From Sipunculus nudus (taxonomy: Eukaryota; Annelida; Sipuncula; Golfingiida; Sipunculidae): 64,000 nucleotides of DNA. Location: contig CM049309.1 in NCBI GenBank assembly GCA_026874595.1, forward strand, positions 70,600,926 through 70,664,925. Direction: 5' to 3'. The first letter of the stretch is position 1, and every line of letters begins with the position of its first letter. Under the pieces are notes generated by a model that saw nothing but the letters and a program-made list of their open reading frames with translations, made no database searches and had not been told where the DNA came from. Positions 34,230-47,159 of the stretch are shown piece after piece. A program made the position numbers and the translations under genes.

Positions 34230-37200
34230 CAAATCTTTATATTCATCAGGTGGAGTTTACCAACCCAGGTGCTGTTACATCTTGATTTTTTATTTAATTG
34301 TTTATGGCGTTATAATTTTGTTTTAATCTGCTAAGTTTGTTATACTTATGTAAGCTGACATCTTGTCCATTATGTACGCTGTTCCTGTGATTATTATCTC
34401 AACATTACCTAAATGTAATGTCACATCATACAGTTTGCTAAAAAAAAAGTGCAAAATGTCCTTGCCGGAAAAAATTTACCAGGCAGGTACTTTCATTATT
34501 TTCCCAGATGTTATAAAGTTAACGATTACCCCTAATGCAGTAAGTCACCAGGTTACTCAGAATGCACCTGGGTCATATGTGGGATTTAAGTGTTTTTGCT
34601 TTTGATCTTTGACTCATCAATGTTTTTATCCTTTGTTTTAAATAGATCATTGCTGCTATTAGTAACTATATGCGTACTCACCTAAAAATGTAATGACAGC
34701 ATTTTATAGATGGTGTTTAAACTGACAATGTAATCAATATATTAAGGGTCATTTAGGAGGTCTTTACAACCGCAGAGAAGTCAAGACTTGAGGTCTGATC
34801 ATTGAAACTCCTGATTCTGTGAAAGTGTTACAAGGTAGTTGTGATCTCAAAATATTGAAAAATCTGTATTTCAGTAGGTTTTATAACTTTCTTTTCATCA
34901 TAAAATTGCTCAATTATTTATATAGCAATTTGTACAAGTGTTTGCTAGTATTTTGCATGTTGTACTAGAAAGTTAAATTTTTTTTCTTTCATTTCCTTTA
35001 TTGATTGATTTATGACTGCATGTTACACTCAGGCAAGAAAAAATATTCATATTTAATTCATTTATTGACTTTCTTTGTGCTGTGAATCTGCTACTTGAGT
35101 ATTTTGTCACCTGTTAATTTTCATATTTTTCACTGAAACCGTTAACTACAGCAATGCTGGGGCTTTGTACAAGAACATTGTTTATATTGTTGTTAACAGG
35201 ATTTTTAATGCATCATACCTGCATGAAGTTATTTCTTTAAAACAAAAACGCTAAACACATGTTCCATAGTCATATTTATATATAGTGTGATATAGTTAAA
35301 ATGAATCATTCTCCCTACTGATTTGCATGGGTATTGAACAGTGATAAGGCAGTGTGATCTTACTATAACTTGTACTGCAACCAAATTTTAATTGTTAACA
35401 GCACAAGTTAATCACAAGCACCTTCCTTACAGATTGTAGGTAGGAGTTTTAAGTCATAATTTTTTTCTTCACCAGGAGTTGATGTGTTTCAGTTATGTTG
35501 GTTCTCAAATTTTTGGAATCATAAGTAAAATATGACTAGTGTTTGAATAATATAAATGTGGATTGGACACCAATCTGTCATTTAAGTGGAAACCAGTCTT
35601 CACTTTACAGCCACATAGCTTGTTTCTCAGGAAAGTCTCCCACCAAAAAGTGGTTCTTTATCAATAATTCAGATGCTGCTTGTGTATTTGGTTGTACAAA
35701 CTTTTTAAAAGTAAATTGTCATGTCTTATTCAAGGAGTTATAACCCATTCAGAAGGCAGCATAGGGATGTATGGTCCATAGAATATACATATTCTGACTT
35801 TAGTGTTAAGTGTAAAGTTATAACAGACGCTTGCCTTGTTATTATAAAAAAAAGCATTTTATGTGATCAACTGAAAAGACTAATGCCAGTCTAGGGGTGC
35901 AATTTTTTTTATCCGAAGATTGCATATTTGACAAATACTGCCGTATTCATTGTATGTTTGCAATTCTGTTTGCAAAAATGCAATTTTTGCATTGGATTAA
36001 AAATAAGACTTGCATGGTAGTAATGTGGTTGGGATACATAGGAATCTAAATTGATCAGTTTTTGATACACTATTTACAAGCAGAGACTGAATAGTGACAG
36101 ATATAAAAAGGCAGCTTATGTACATATGCAGTCATTTGAAGGTGTGTTGCTTGGTGGTAGTGTTAAGGCAGATTAATAATGAAAACTTGTGGAACTTGAT
36201 GCCAAAACTTACTATTCAGTAGTAAAGGGAATATGAACAGAGGTCTTCCATTGTTGATAGTTAGTGCAGGATATATGTTGCCTGACCACTGTATACAGCC
36301 ACAGTATATATAAGCTATTTTTGAAAACTTTGTTTTCAAATTAAATATTTTGAACTTTGCATGTAGACACATTTGCAAACAGGATAATTTTGCTTAAAAG
36401 ATGCATATGTTTTCACATAACCTTAATGTAAATGATTTGTAAATGAAAAATTTAAGATATACTATAAGTAAATGCATGGTGTTTATCATTCCAGTTTCTG
36501 TGTAAATATAATGAGCAAGAGACTTAATGTCTATGCCAAACTGTAGCATACACGGTGCTAGAAACAGCTGTGATAGCCAGGAATTTTCATACTGAAATAT
36601 TTAAAATGATAAATAGCTTTGTATATTTCCCATGATTCCCCCTAACATAAAAAAATGATAAAAATCTTATCATGAAGTCAAATATTACATGTACAGTAAA
36701 ACCCAAAAAATTACAACCACCTAGATGAGACCTTGGTTTTCTGTATTGAAAACTGTTGAAGTTCTATGCTTTTTAGAAAATAATCACAAGAGAATGAGCA
36801 GACATTGCACAGGAAAAATATTATACCAAAAAAATATATACTCAGTTATTGTATGAAGAATGGTTGATTCTTCTTTGATTGTTTTTATATAGAATAACAG
36901 GATTCAGCTTAATGTTAGCGATCATCATGCTGGATCAGCTGGACTGCTTGTTGTTTACATAAGTAACCTTTGTTTAACTGCATGTCCTGTTACAGCAGAA
37001 TGTATTTTTGGTATTATCTTTCCACACCGTCTCAGCTTGTTCATATATACGCCTATATAGAGAATACTTTGGCTTCCTAAATGTGCTTTTGCACTTGGTC
37101 CTAAATAAATGTAAAGTTACATTGGGGTCACATGTGCAGTATATCAGGACCAGAACTTTCTTCAGCTTCCTTATTTTAACTACACCAAGTCGTCAAACAG

Positions 37201-40092
37201 AATAAAATTAATAAAGTGGAAAAACTTAAGTCAAATGGTTTGCCCAACTCAGGATTTTAGCAAAGACTTTTTATTATAAAGCACTATCGGATGTGGATAG
37301 ATCTGTAGTTGAATTAAGGTCAGAATCTGTGAGATCAGTACTAAACATCTTTACTGATCTTGTGTCAATTTTGTTAACTTGATTCCACAACTATTCTTCC
37401 TCATGGAGAAAGGTAAACATTATAAGGGAAAAGTTTTCTGTTCAATCTATATCTTTAATATAAAACCCTAATCCTCAGGTTGATCATACAGACGATGTTC
37501 TCGTGTACTTGCATAAACAAAGGGACCCATTCTTGTAACAGATGCATAAGTGATGCTGCATTTAGATAGCATTTAAAGAACCTTATTTTCCATGTACTTT
37601 TGTGGTTATCGCACTTCTTTCTTTACTCACTGAAATGTTAATAGCCTGTCTCATATCTATCGTCATCCACCAAATTACACTTTAACCATGTCCTAAATCC
37701 ATAATGAATTCCATTGCATGCATTTTCTTGCCTTAATGTTAAAACCCACCAGTATTCTTTTGCAGAAAAAGATTAATTACAGGGCGAGATAATGCAATTG
37801 CATCTAGAAAAAAAATCACCTTGATTAAAGTAGAGATGAATGGAGCGGATGATTTATACAGGTAAATAGATTCACGAACCATTGTGTTGATAAAAATATA
37901 GCATTGTAATGCATATATGATTTTATAGAATTCCCTCATCATGAATCTTATGATGTCACAATGACAGGAGACATTGGAACCATGGCCTGATTCAGTGAAG
38001 ACAGATAAATGCATTTTTCTGCTGAATTTCCTGTGAAGATTTAAAATAAGTGAATAAATTGAATCTTCATTGTGATATCTTAATAAGAAGCTTGACTTGT
38101 GGATTATTACCAGCTCTATATTTGGAAAATATGAGATCCACCTGGTTTGATAATAACATATCCTTATCTCATGGATAACTTTATTATTATAAAGTTGGCA
38201 TCACCACATGCTGGCTATACATACATATATATTAGATTTATATCCTATTTTAATTCTTTCATGTTCTTAGTGTAAAATTATCTAGGAATGTACAGACATG
38301 TTTCCTATCACATATGAATACCACTTTTATGTCAAATATTTTTATACTCAAAACCAGTATTTCTGAAGTTAGGCAGCTATGTTCACAGGTGCTTTTAAGT
38401 ATAGGGAGTATTTATTAAAAGGTTTAACAGGTTTTCTTACTCTGTAGAGAGATAGACTTAATTATAAACTGTATAAACCTTGAACCCACCATCATTGATA
38501 TTTATGACAAAATTATAATAATTTTATGAAATTGAATAATTTGTATGATCATATAATCAAAAGAAAAACTGTTGTGGCCTTTGTAATTATAATTTGTGTG
38601 ATACAGGTTTACAATCAATGAGCTAGCTCCTTTTTAAAGAGTGGCTTGCCGTCTGTTTGCATCTTGAAATGTTCAAGGGGATATTTTTGTTTTACCCAGT
38701 GCATTTTCTTATCTACGCAGTATGTCATTGCACCTTTTCAGCAAGGGTAACCAAAAAAAATGTGACAGATGTATAAACTTTGGGGACAGGGGGATATTTA
38801 ATATTTTCAGTATAAAAGTTTACATTATGTTATTTACCAGAAGGTTCATATTGGTGTTATAAAACATGCATGCACCCATGTATTTTTTAATTATTTGTAG
38901 TTTGGACATCTAAGTGAGACATTCATTTAAAATGTATCATCAAGTGATATTGCAGCATACGCTTTGTGTAGCATTGTATGAGTATTATTTGATTTGATAA
39001 TGTACTGTAACCATATTGAATGGCCTTTAGCTCTTAAATCTGTTCATTTGTACAAGTTGAGTAATTACCTACCAGTAAATGAAATTAGTTCTTAACTTTC
39101 TCCTCTATCTGGGAAATAGTGAATCATTGTATATTCAACTATGTCATCACTGAATGCTTAAAAAATGTATTACTGTATTGTTTTTTTTTGGGGGGGGGGG
39201 ATGTATCTTTGGAATGAACATAAAAGAGTCATAATTAGTTCAGCTATGGCAAAGTTAAAAAATATTTGACAGATTGCTCATTCTTGCTACTGTTTGTTTT
39301 GTATGAGATTCATCTGCATGTTTAGGAATTCAGGATTTTGTTATTGTTTATTGTTCTTGTTCAGTTTTTCTGTATTATTTTCATGTTTTCAACATAAAAT
39401 ATTGATTGATTATTTTTAAGAAAGATATTTAATGGTCTTTCAGTATGTGCAATTATGGTGCATTAATGAGGAGTGTTATTGGTAGTTTCCTTAGACCTCT
39501 CTCCCAGGGATAATTATAGCCATACTCTGGATAATTTTCTATTATGACAGTTATTTACACAGTATAAACAAAAATTAGTAATGGGTTTTCTTTTGAACAA
39601 GACTTTTGTTAATTCTTGTAATATCACTTTTGCTTTTCAGTGCCATCTAATATTCTAAGTTTGAACAGTTGAGATATTTGAAGTGTCTCTGGTTTTAAAT
39701 GGTATTTCGGCATATGTTATATTTAGCTTGTATAGGTGAAAAAACTGTTATTCACATTTGAGATCCATCCAAATGTATGATAATATACACATGATTTATC
39801 CTATATTATATATATGTATGTGCGAGTGTGTTACTGAGTGTGACCTGTTTCCCTGAATAAACATAATATGACACTGAAATGAAGAAATAGTATTCCTAAT
39901 ATTAATAATGTGGGCATTATTTTAAGTACATGTACCTTATTTTATTTATGCTCAGTGACTATTCAGATGCTTTACAAAAAAAATGTAAGACATGTTGATA
40001 ACCACTGAGATAATCGTTCATTTAGTTGATACGAACACCCAGATGTCCAGTTGACAAGAGAATATGGTTGAACAAATAATGTCCTATTTTTT
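34230..40092 (+). other. Probable XKR 3' UTR and downstream unique DNA
   Basis: The region has little repeat content and no convincing coding frame, and it lies directly after the XKR stop. AATAAA hexamers occur at about 37104, 37201, 37210, 38053 and 39856, any of which could be a poly(A) signal. A G-run sits near 39190. It ends where a family C element begins at 40093. A long T-rich 3' UTR is plausible, but its end is not shown by sequence alone. Confidence 0.35.
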
Positions 40093-43000
40093 AGCTCAGC
40101 TGACTTTTAGTCATGCTGAGCTATAGCGATCACTCTTTGTCCGTCGTCCATCTATCTGTCTGTCTGTCCGTCTGTCTGTCTGTCCGTTAACCTGGCACAA
40201 ATCGTAACCACTAGGATTAGAATCTAGTAACTTGATATTCTGAGAGGTCGATGAAAAATCTCCTTGGAAACAAGAAATTAGGTCCCTGTTACCCATATCC
40301 TTCGAGCTATTGGGCCCCAAAGTACCCCCCAGGATAGTACAAAATTTCATACAAAAACTTCAATATCTCGTTAACTACATCACTGATGGTCATGATTTTT
40401 GGCATACATATTGATCATGAGATGTTCCATCAGTTCCTGCAGACTGGTGGCGCCACATGTATTTTTCGATTTTTTACGATTTTTTTTTCTATTTTTGAGA
40501 CCTTTTAAGATGTAGTTATCTGTTAACAGGGTACAAATCGTAACAACTGGACCTAGAATCTTCATTCTTGTCATGCAAGGAGGCCCGTGAAAAGTGTCTG
40601 TGGAAACCTGAAATTAGGTCTCTGTTTCCCATATCCTTCGAGCTATAGGACTCTGAAGTATCCCTCAGAATAATGAACAATTTGATACAAAAGCTGAAGT
40701 ATCTGAACAACAAATGCAGAGATCACCATGATTCTTTGCATGGATATTGATTGTGGAGTGTTTCATCAGTTTCTGCCGCCTGGTGGTGCCACCTATATTT
40801 TATTCAATTTTTAGCTCAGCTGACTATAAGTCATCTGAGCTATAGTCGTGGTCCATTGTCCGTCGTCCGTCCGTCTGTCCGTCCGTCCGTCCGTCCGTCC
40901 GTCCGTCCGTAGATGTGGCACGTTTTGAAACCGTAAGACCTAGGAATCCAAAATTCAGCATAATGTTAGATGTCCCCAAGATCTCCTACCAAGCCGAAAA
41001 CTGGGTCTTTGCGACTTCATTCCTTTAAGAAATTAAGGAAAAACCTCAATTTTTTATTAAAAACCTATTTTCACACTTTAGGACTGCCTAATATCAAAAC
41101 CACTCATCTGTTTTTCCTCATATTTCCTATAAATAATCCTCTATATAATTCCTATGTACATGCCAGAAATTAGGTCTGTATTATTTAATTTAAAAAAGTT
41201 ATGGGCCCAAACATAATGCATTTTGTAAATAATCAGGAAAGAAATTATATAACTTAACACAAAACTTGTTAAAGCTAAGCACTTTTTTTCCAGTAATATT
41301 CCTTTTATTAATCAAAATTAAATTGTATACCCAAAATTAGATCAAAATCTTTTAAATTTTTAAAAATATTAGCAAAAATAAAAAATTGGTACCTTAAATT
41401 TTGCCCAACTTTGACCATGGCACGTTTTTTTTGCTGTAACTGCTGTGGATTTAATTTTCACAGCATGTTTTTGTTAGCATTTCAACTGTTAACACCAAAA
41501 ATTTGAAACCAGTTGATCAAAAACTGTAGATTTTATTCAAGTTTTCAAGCACCATGTCACATATTGCTAGTGTTATGCAGTTTGCTAGAGCTCAGCTCCC
41601 GAGCTTCAGCTCTAAGTTCCTTAAATTTGGCATACAGTTAGATTTCTCCAAAATCCCCTACCATGCCAAGAATTTGGTCACTAGGTCACTTTGATATTCC
41701 TTCGAGATATCAATGAAAAACTTTTTCCATAAAAAACCCAATGTTACACTTTAAGACTGCCTAATATCAAAACCACTGATCTGACTTTGATCATATATAA
41801 TATACATATTTTTCTATACATTCACTATGCACATGCCAGATATGATGTCAGTATTGTGTATTTTTTTTAAGTTATGGGCCCAAACATAATGCAATTTGTA
41901 AAAAATCAAGAAATATATTTACTCCCTTAACAAGGGCATTGCTGAAGCTAGAGATCTTTTTTGTCAGGGATGTAACATTATTTAATCAAGATTCAATTGA
42001 ATACCCAAAATTAGTTCTGAATTTTTCAAATTTTATAAGTTATTAGTATAAATATAAAATTAGTACCTTAAATTTTGCCCAACTGTGACCATGGCACGTT
42101 TGTTTCCTGTGAGCACTGTTGATATAATTTTCATATCATGCACACATAAGGATTTCAGCTTTTTAGTTTAGAAAGCTGAAAGAAATTTGCCAAATATTGT
42201 AGCTTTTATTAATGTTTTTTATGAGACCCTGTCAGACTTTGGCTCTCTCCAGCCCCTCTTGAGTCACCTGTATGTTGACCTTGTTGACCTTTCATCAAAT
42301 TATGCACGCTTGAGGGGAGAATCCAGGCAGCTTATGGCCAGCCACAGTTGATCCAGGTGTTCAACCCAACTCATCTAGTAGTTTTAACCAACAACATAAC
42401 AATAAACAATAAATTAATAAATTTTTATTGGTTTTTAATAACAAATTAAAGAAAAATAGAAAAGGAATTTGTTAGTTTATAATAACAGGAAATTAACTTG
42501 CAGTTACTGATGATATAAGAATCTTGTATCGATGGGTAGAATGTCACATATTCCAAATAACACCATGCAGTCACCTATGGCATTTTTCAGTTCATTTTTA
42601 ATGATAAAGAAGTAAATCATATTATTCATTACTAATCATTAAGGATTATATGAAGGAAATTAATGATAGACAAAGATGCAGTTGATAATATTAATCTAGA
42701 TTCCTACTGTGTCTAGTGTGTACATTGATGTGAAATTAGTCCAAAATGAATTTTTTTACAGTTATTTTTTAATATAAATAAAAGCCATAAAACCAGGTAC
42801 TTATGATCATTATTTAAATGTGTGAATTTTGTATATTCTGGATTCTCAACATCATTGTTTGGTGAAAACTGAATAAATACCAGACATGGTGCGAATACTT
42901 TGTAATTGTATTTAAATATGAATATGATTATGTACTCCATTATAAAATTTCTTGCATAAAGACTGGGAATTCAGGTAAAAATGAAAGTATATGAATACTC

Positions 43001-43938
43001 GTGCAAATACTTTCAAAATGTATTCATGAATGCATTCATGAATATATTCTTTAATATTATTTTAATAATCATATCAGTTATATTTCATTTTAAAAAATCA
43101 TATGATTCTCTTATTATTTTTAATAAAAATTATATTTGGGACAATATTTGTAATTTTTTTAATAAATAGTTAAACTCTTATATTATATGTTCTGCTTATA
43201 AGTTATATGGCCAAGTCAAAATCTGTGTGACAGTAGTACTCCATTTGTTAATAAAATAAATGAAATCAATCCTCTTCCCTGTCTCCAAAGGTACTATCAA
43301 AATCATACATAAGCTAAACAACAACAACTCATAATACAGCTTATATTTATTACCACACAAAACCAGCATGTGCCTCATTTCTAAATAATATTTTTTTATC
43401 ATATATAACAGCTGAGCGTCGTGACCCATAGGTCCCTTGTTTTATTTTTTTTCTCTATTTTTGAGAACTTTAAGGATGCTGTCATCTGTTTACATGGCAC
43501 AAATTGTAACAACTGGAACTAGAATCTTCATTCTTGTCATGCAAGGAGGCCCATGAAAAGTGTCCGTGGAAACCTGATATTAGGTGTCTGTTACCCATAT
43601 CCTTCGAGCTATAGGACTCAGATGTATCCCTCAAAATAATGGAAAATTTGATAAAGCTGAAGTATCTGAACAACTAATCCAGAGACCACCATGCTTCTTT
43701 GCATGCATATTGACCATTAAGTCTTTTTATTAGTTTCTGCAGACTGGTGGAGCCACCTGTATTTTTTACACATTTTTTCTCTATTTTTGAGATATATAAA
43801 TACAGACACAATCTTGGCCTGTTGGTTAATCTGTTTGATGCTTCAGTTGAATGGGTATATACTACCATTCATATGTTAAAATTTCCTTTTGCGAATCTTT
43901 CCCCAGTCAGCTGAGCGTCATGACCCATGGGTCACTTG
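40093..43938 (+). mobile_element. Family C (beta subtype) element hosting a second C element
   Basis: It starts AGCTCAGCTGACTTTTAGTC and closes a hairpin with TGCTGAGCT, followed by a GTCTGTCTGTCC simple tract. Core units carry CAAATCGTAACNACTGGACC and GAGCTATAGG. It ends TCAGCTGAGCGTCATGACCC, then ATGGGTCACTTG before TT. GCTCAGCTGA / TCAGCTGAGC is the short inverted repeat. The body is cut at 40812/43440 by another C element; across the gap the beta core is collinear with its other units. Confidence 0.8.
40813..43439 (+). mobile_element. Family C (alpha subtype) element inserted in a family C beta element
   Basis: It starts AGCTCAGCTGACTATAAGTC, then GTCCGTCCGTCC repeats (40859-40910). Two core units with TAGATGTCCCCAAGATCTCC and ATGGGCCCAAACATAATGCA follow, then a ~1.1-kb AT-rich tail. 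It ends CAGCTGAGCGTCGTGACCC, ATAGGTCCCTTG. It is the most complete alpha copy in the window and the reference for the disrupted one at 19661. It is non-coding. Confidence 0.8.
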
Positions 43939-45598
43939 TTACAGGAAATATTCTAAAAATTCTGACATATTGTTAGGTAGAAGAAGATTCATTGTTAATG
44001 TCACTGCATGGTCATATTTCATGGCATACTACTCACATGTTTATACTCAATAATGTACTTATGTTAATCGGCAAACAAACAAACAGTGGTGAAACATTCT
44101 ATAGTGTCTGTTGTCATTTAGTGTTCAGAATATTGATGGGCCTCTGTTGATTTTTGTTATGTACAGTTTGATATGTATCAGATGTGAAGTGAAGCTAATA
44201 CTTGTTAAAAGAGGAAGAATGTCTCAGCTTATTATCTGAATGATCTACATATCTTTCTACATATGATATGGCATTTACACACACACACACACACACACAC
44301 TACTGGGATTGCACAGAGAGGTCATGTAGATTTATATAGTGTACAGTTCACTAATAGGGATCCAGAAGTTGATTTAGTATAAGTCTAGACTATTTTATGT
44401 TGCTGGTTATCCATGAAAATATGAAAAAAATTCCAGAATACTTGTCCCCATAAGTCAGTATCAGGAACATGTGAGATATCTGACATCCAAGATCATTTAT
44501 CAGTATTCTCCTAGGAGTCTGTATAACGTTTGCTCATGGAGATTCATTTGTCAAGGGAATCATAAATGACTAATAGCAAGCAGAGTTTGAGGATTATCCT
44601 GGTATAAAGACTGGTAGGCTGTTGATTTTGAGTAATGCAGGACATTAGAAGCTCGTTGTCTGCCTGGAGCTGGGTTTACCTTCGTTCTTTATCCAGACTC
44701 CTGTACTAAATAAAGTAATGGGGCTTAAATGACTTCTGTGAATCAGGAATGACCAGGAATCTTCATGATTATGATTTATACAATTCAACAGATGCTTCTT
44801 AAAGGCCTGGCCATGGATCATAGATAACAGACTGATGAACTTCTATCCACACCATCTAGTACCTTGTCATTCTGTTTGGTCTGAGTGATCCTTGGCCCTT
44901 TGAATAAAAAGGCAGAATGTTTGGATTTACATGAAGTATTATTTTGATAACTAAAATAAAAACAAACTTGGATTGTACACTTGCACTTGTATATAATGAA
45001 TATAATTTGTAATGGCCGTGATGTGTAATATGATGCCGCCGACGCTTGCATGGCCGTAAAGGATTACTTCCTATTGCTTGATTGGCATTATGTCATTGTT
45101 GAATCACTTGGATGTTGATTTGTCATTTTTTACAAGTAAGTCATTTGCCAAATGAGTCATAAATGAGCTGCGTTTCATAGAATTGTGTATTTTACAAATT
45201 TTGTTATGATTACAGACCAGGTATCACTGCAGGTAAATCAATAAATGATGTGTGTGATTAATTAAAGAAATCCAGATTTATCTATCACTTTTGTCTTTTC
45301 GTAATTTGCAATGAAGAGAGATGTAACAACACTTTACCCTCCCCAGTGTCGTCATCAGATATGCCCATTTATTGGATAGATATGTTTGAGTTTGATTTCT
45401 GTCATACGTATACAGCCGCCAGAATGAGAGATACAAATGTGAACAGTCAGAGTAAAAATAGTGAAAAAGTGACCTTTCTGCTCGACAAACCCATATCATT
45501 AAAATGCCAAAAAAGTAAATGCACACCCTCATTCCTGTTTGATAATATTAGGATGTTAGCAAAATGTGAATTCCTGTATTCCTGATATTGAATCTCAT
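43939..45598. other. Unassigned intergenic DNA
   Basis: No gene or complete element is recognised. A (CA)n microsatellite of about 11 units lies at 44278-44301. Frames at 44818-45051, 45278-45532 and 45346-45585 overlap on both strands and show no family features. Confidence 0.45.
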
Positions 45599-46497
45599 TG
45601 TATCAGCCAAAACAAAGTTTTGTGGATACTATGTTTTTGACTGGGTGCCGCCACCACCTTATTCGTTTCTGGAGAACTCCTCTGAGACTACTGGACCAAT
45701 TTTTCCAAAACTTACACCAATTTTTGGGTCACACGTGAACTGGTGCCTAACCATTCGGCGTTGACCTCTGACCTTCTCTCTCTCCAGTGCGTCCATCTGT
45801 GCGTCTGTTTTGACACATAAACCCACATATCTACCGACTCGTTTGACCAATCAGGAAAAAATTTTTTTACAAATGTAGCCCTTGGATAGCTTTATAGCTT
45901 ACCCAAAAATTGGTAGCATCACCTGCAACCATTTTTGTACAGCGTCCATCTGTTCATTTGCCTTGGGTTAAAATCACTCATATCTTTGCAGTGGTTTGAC
46001 TAATTCACCTGAAAATCAGCATGTGGTTACATCCTGGTTAGCTTTCCTGATTTTATGACAGGTGGCGCCACCTACATTCACGTTCAAGCTGCAGACATCC
46101 ATGCTTATATCTCTGGACTGGTTTGACGTATCTTCCTGAAAATTTGCTTGTGTTTAGATCTCACATAGCTCTTTATTATATAGGACACTGGTGGCGCCAC
46201 CTGCAATCATTTTTGCACAGCGTCCATCTATTCCTTTGACTTAGGCTAAAATCACTCATATCTCGGCAGTGGTTTGACTAATCCACCTGAAATTTGGCAT
46301 ACATATACATCCTGAATAGCTTTCTCGTTCAAATAACAGGTGGCGCCACCTACAATCATGTTTATGTGGCAGACATCCATGCTTATATGTGACACATCTA
46401 ACTCTATTTCTCCTTGCCACTCAATAAATGCCTCACTTCATCCATCCTATGATTTTGGTGGATACACGTAGTCACTTGTCAACAAACCATATTCTAG
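45599..46497 (+). mobile_element. Family A element, copy A3 (short)
   Basis: It starts TGTATCAGCCAAAACAAAG and ends GGTGGATACACGTAGTC followed by ATTCTAG. The end hairpin is worn. It has about three half-units with GGTGGCGCCACC at 46062, 46189 and 46340. It is more diverged than A1 and A2. Confidence 0.8.
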
Positions 46498-47159
46498 TTT
46501 GTATCCAAATTGATAAACATGATAAACTGCATTTAAAATATATGCTAAATGCGAGCTGACCCGTTATGGTCAGCATTTCAGACGTGACCAAAGTAGAAGA
46601 ATGGTTCAAGTATCAACCAGCTGCTGCCCTTGTGTTTTCAGGTAGATAACTTGTATGAGAGTCGGCATACAAAGCAGCAATAAGCCGCCAAAAAATGCCA
46701 GGAATTTAATCCAGTTGATAGATACAGCTACATTTAGAGTTGTGGACTGGACCACTTGACAGCACCAGAATGCTTGCCCCCCCCCCCCCCCCCCCCCCCA
46801 AAAAAAAATGGACCGCTCCTCCTTGGACGGGACCGGTTTGGAGCACAGCACCCTGACCCCTTTAATTTACTTGCTTTTGTAATATAAGAATTTGTTTTAT
46901 TTGATGTATTTTCAACTGATAACCTAACCCATATTATGGACAATGTTTTGAAGTTAATTTCTAAAAGAAGACCATAACCACAATGAATTTACAAAAAAAG
47001 GGGCAGAAAGTTTGTTTTAACCCGTCATGTTGGAGTTTCCTAGCGATCAGTAAAATGCTTAAAAGGAGGTAGGCATATTCTGTGTGTGTAAACTATCATA
47101 GTGGTAATTATTTATCAGAATATATGCATGAGAATGTATTGGGTCTTGAATATTATTTT
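46498..47159. other. Unassigned spacer with a poly-C run
   Basis: It contains a C-run of about 23 bases at 46777-46799 followed by A's, which is a likely assembly weak point. No gene is seen. Confidence 0.4.
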
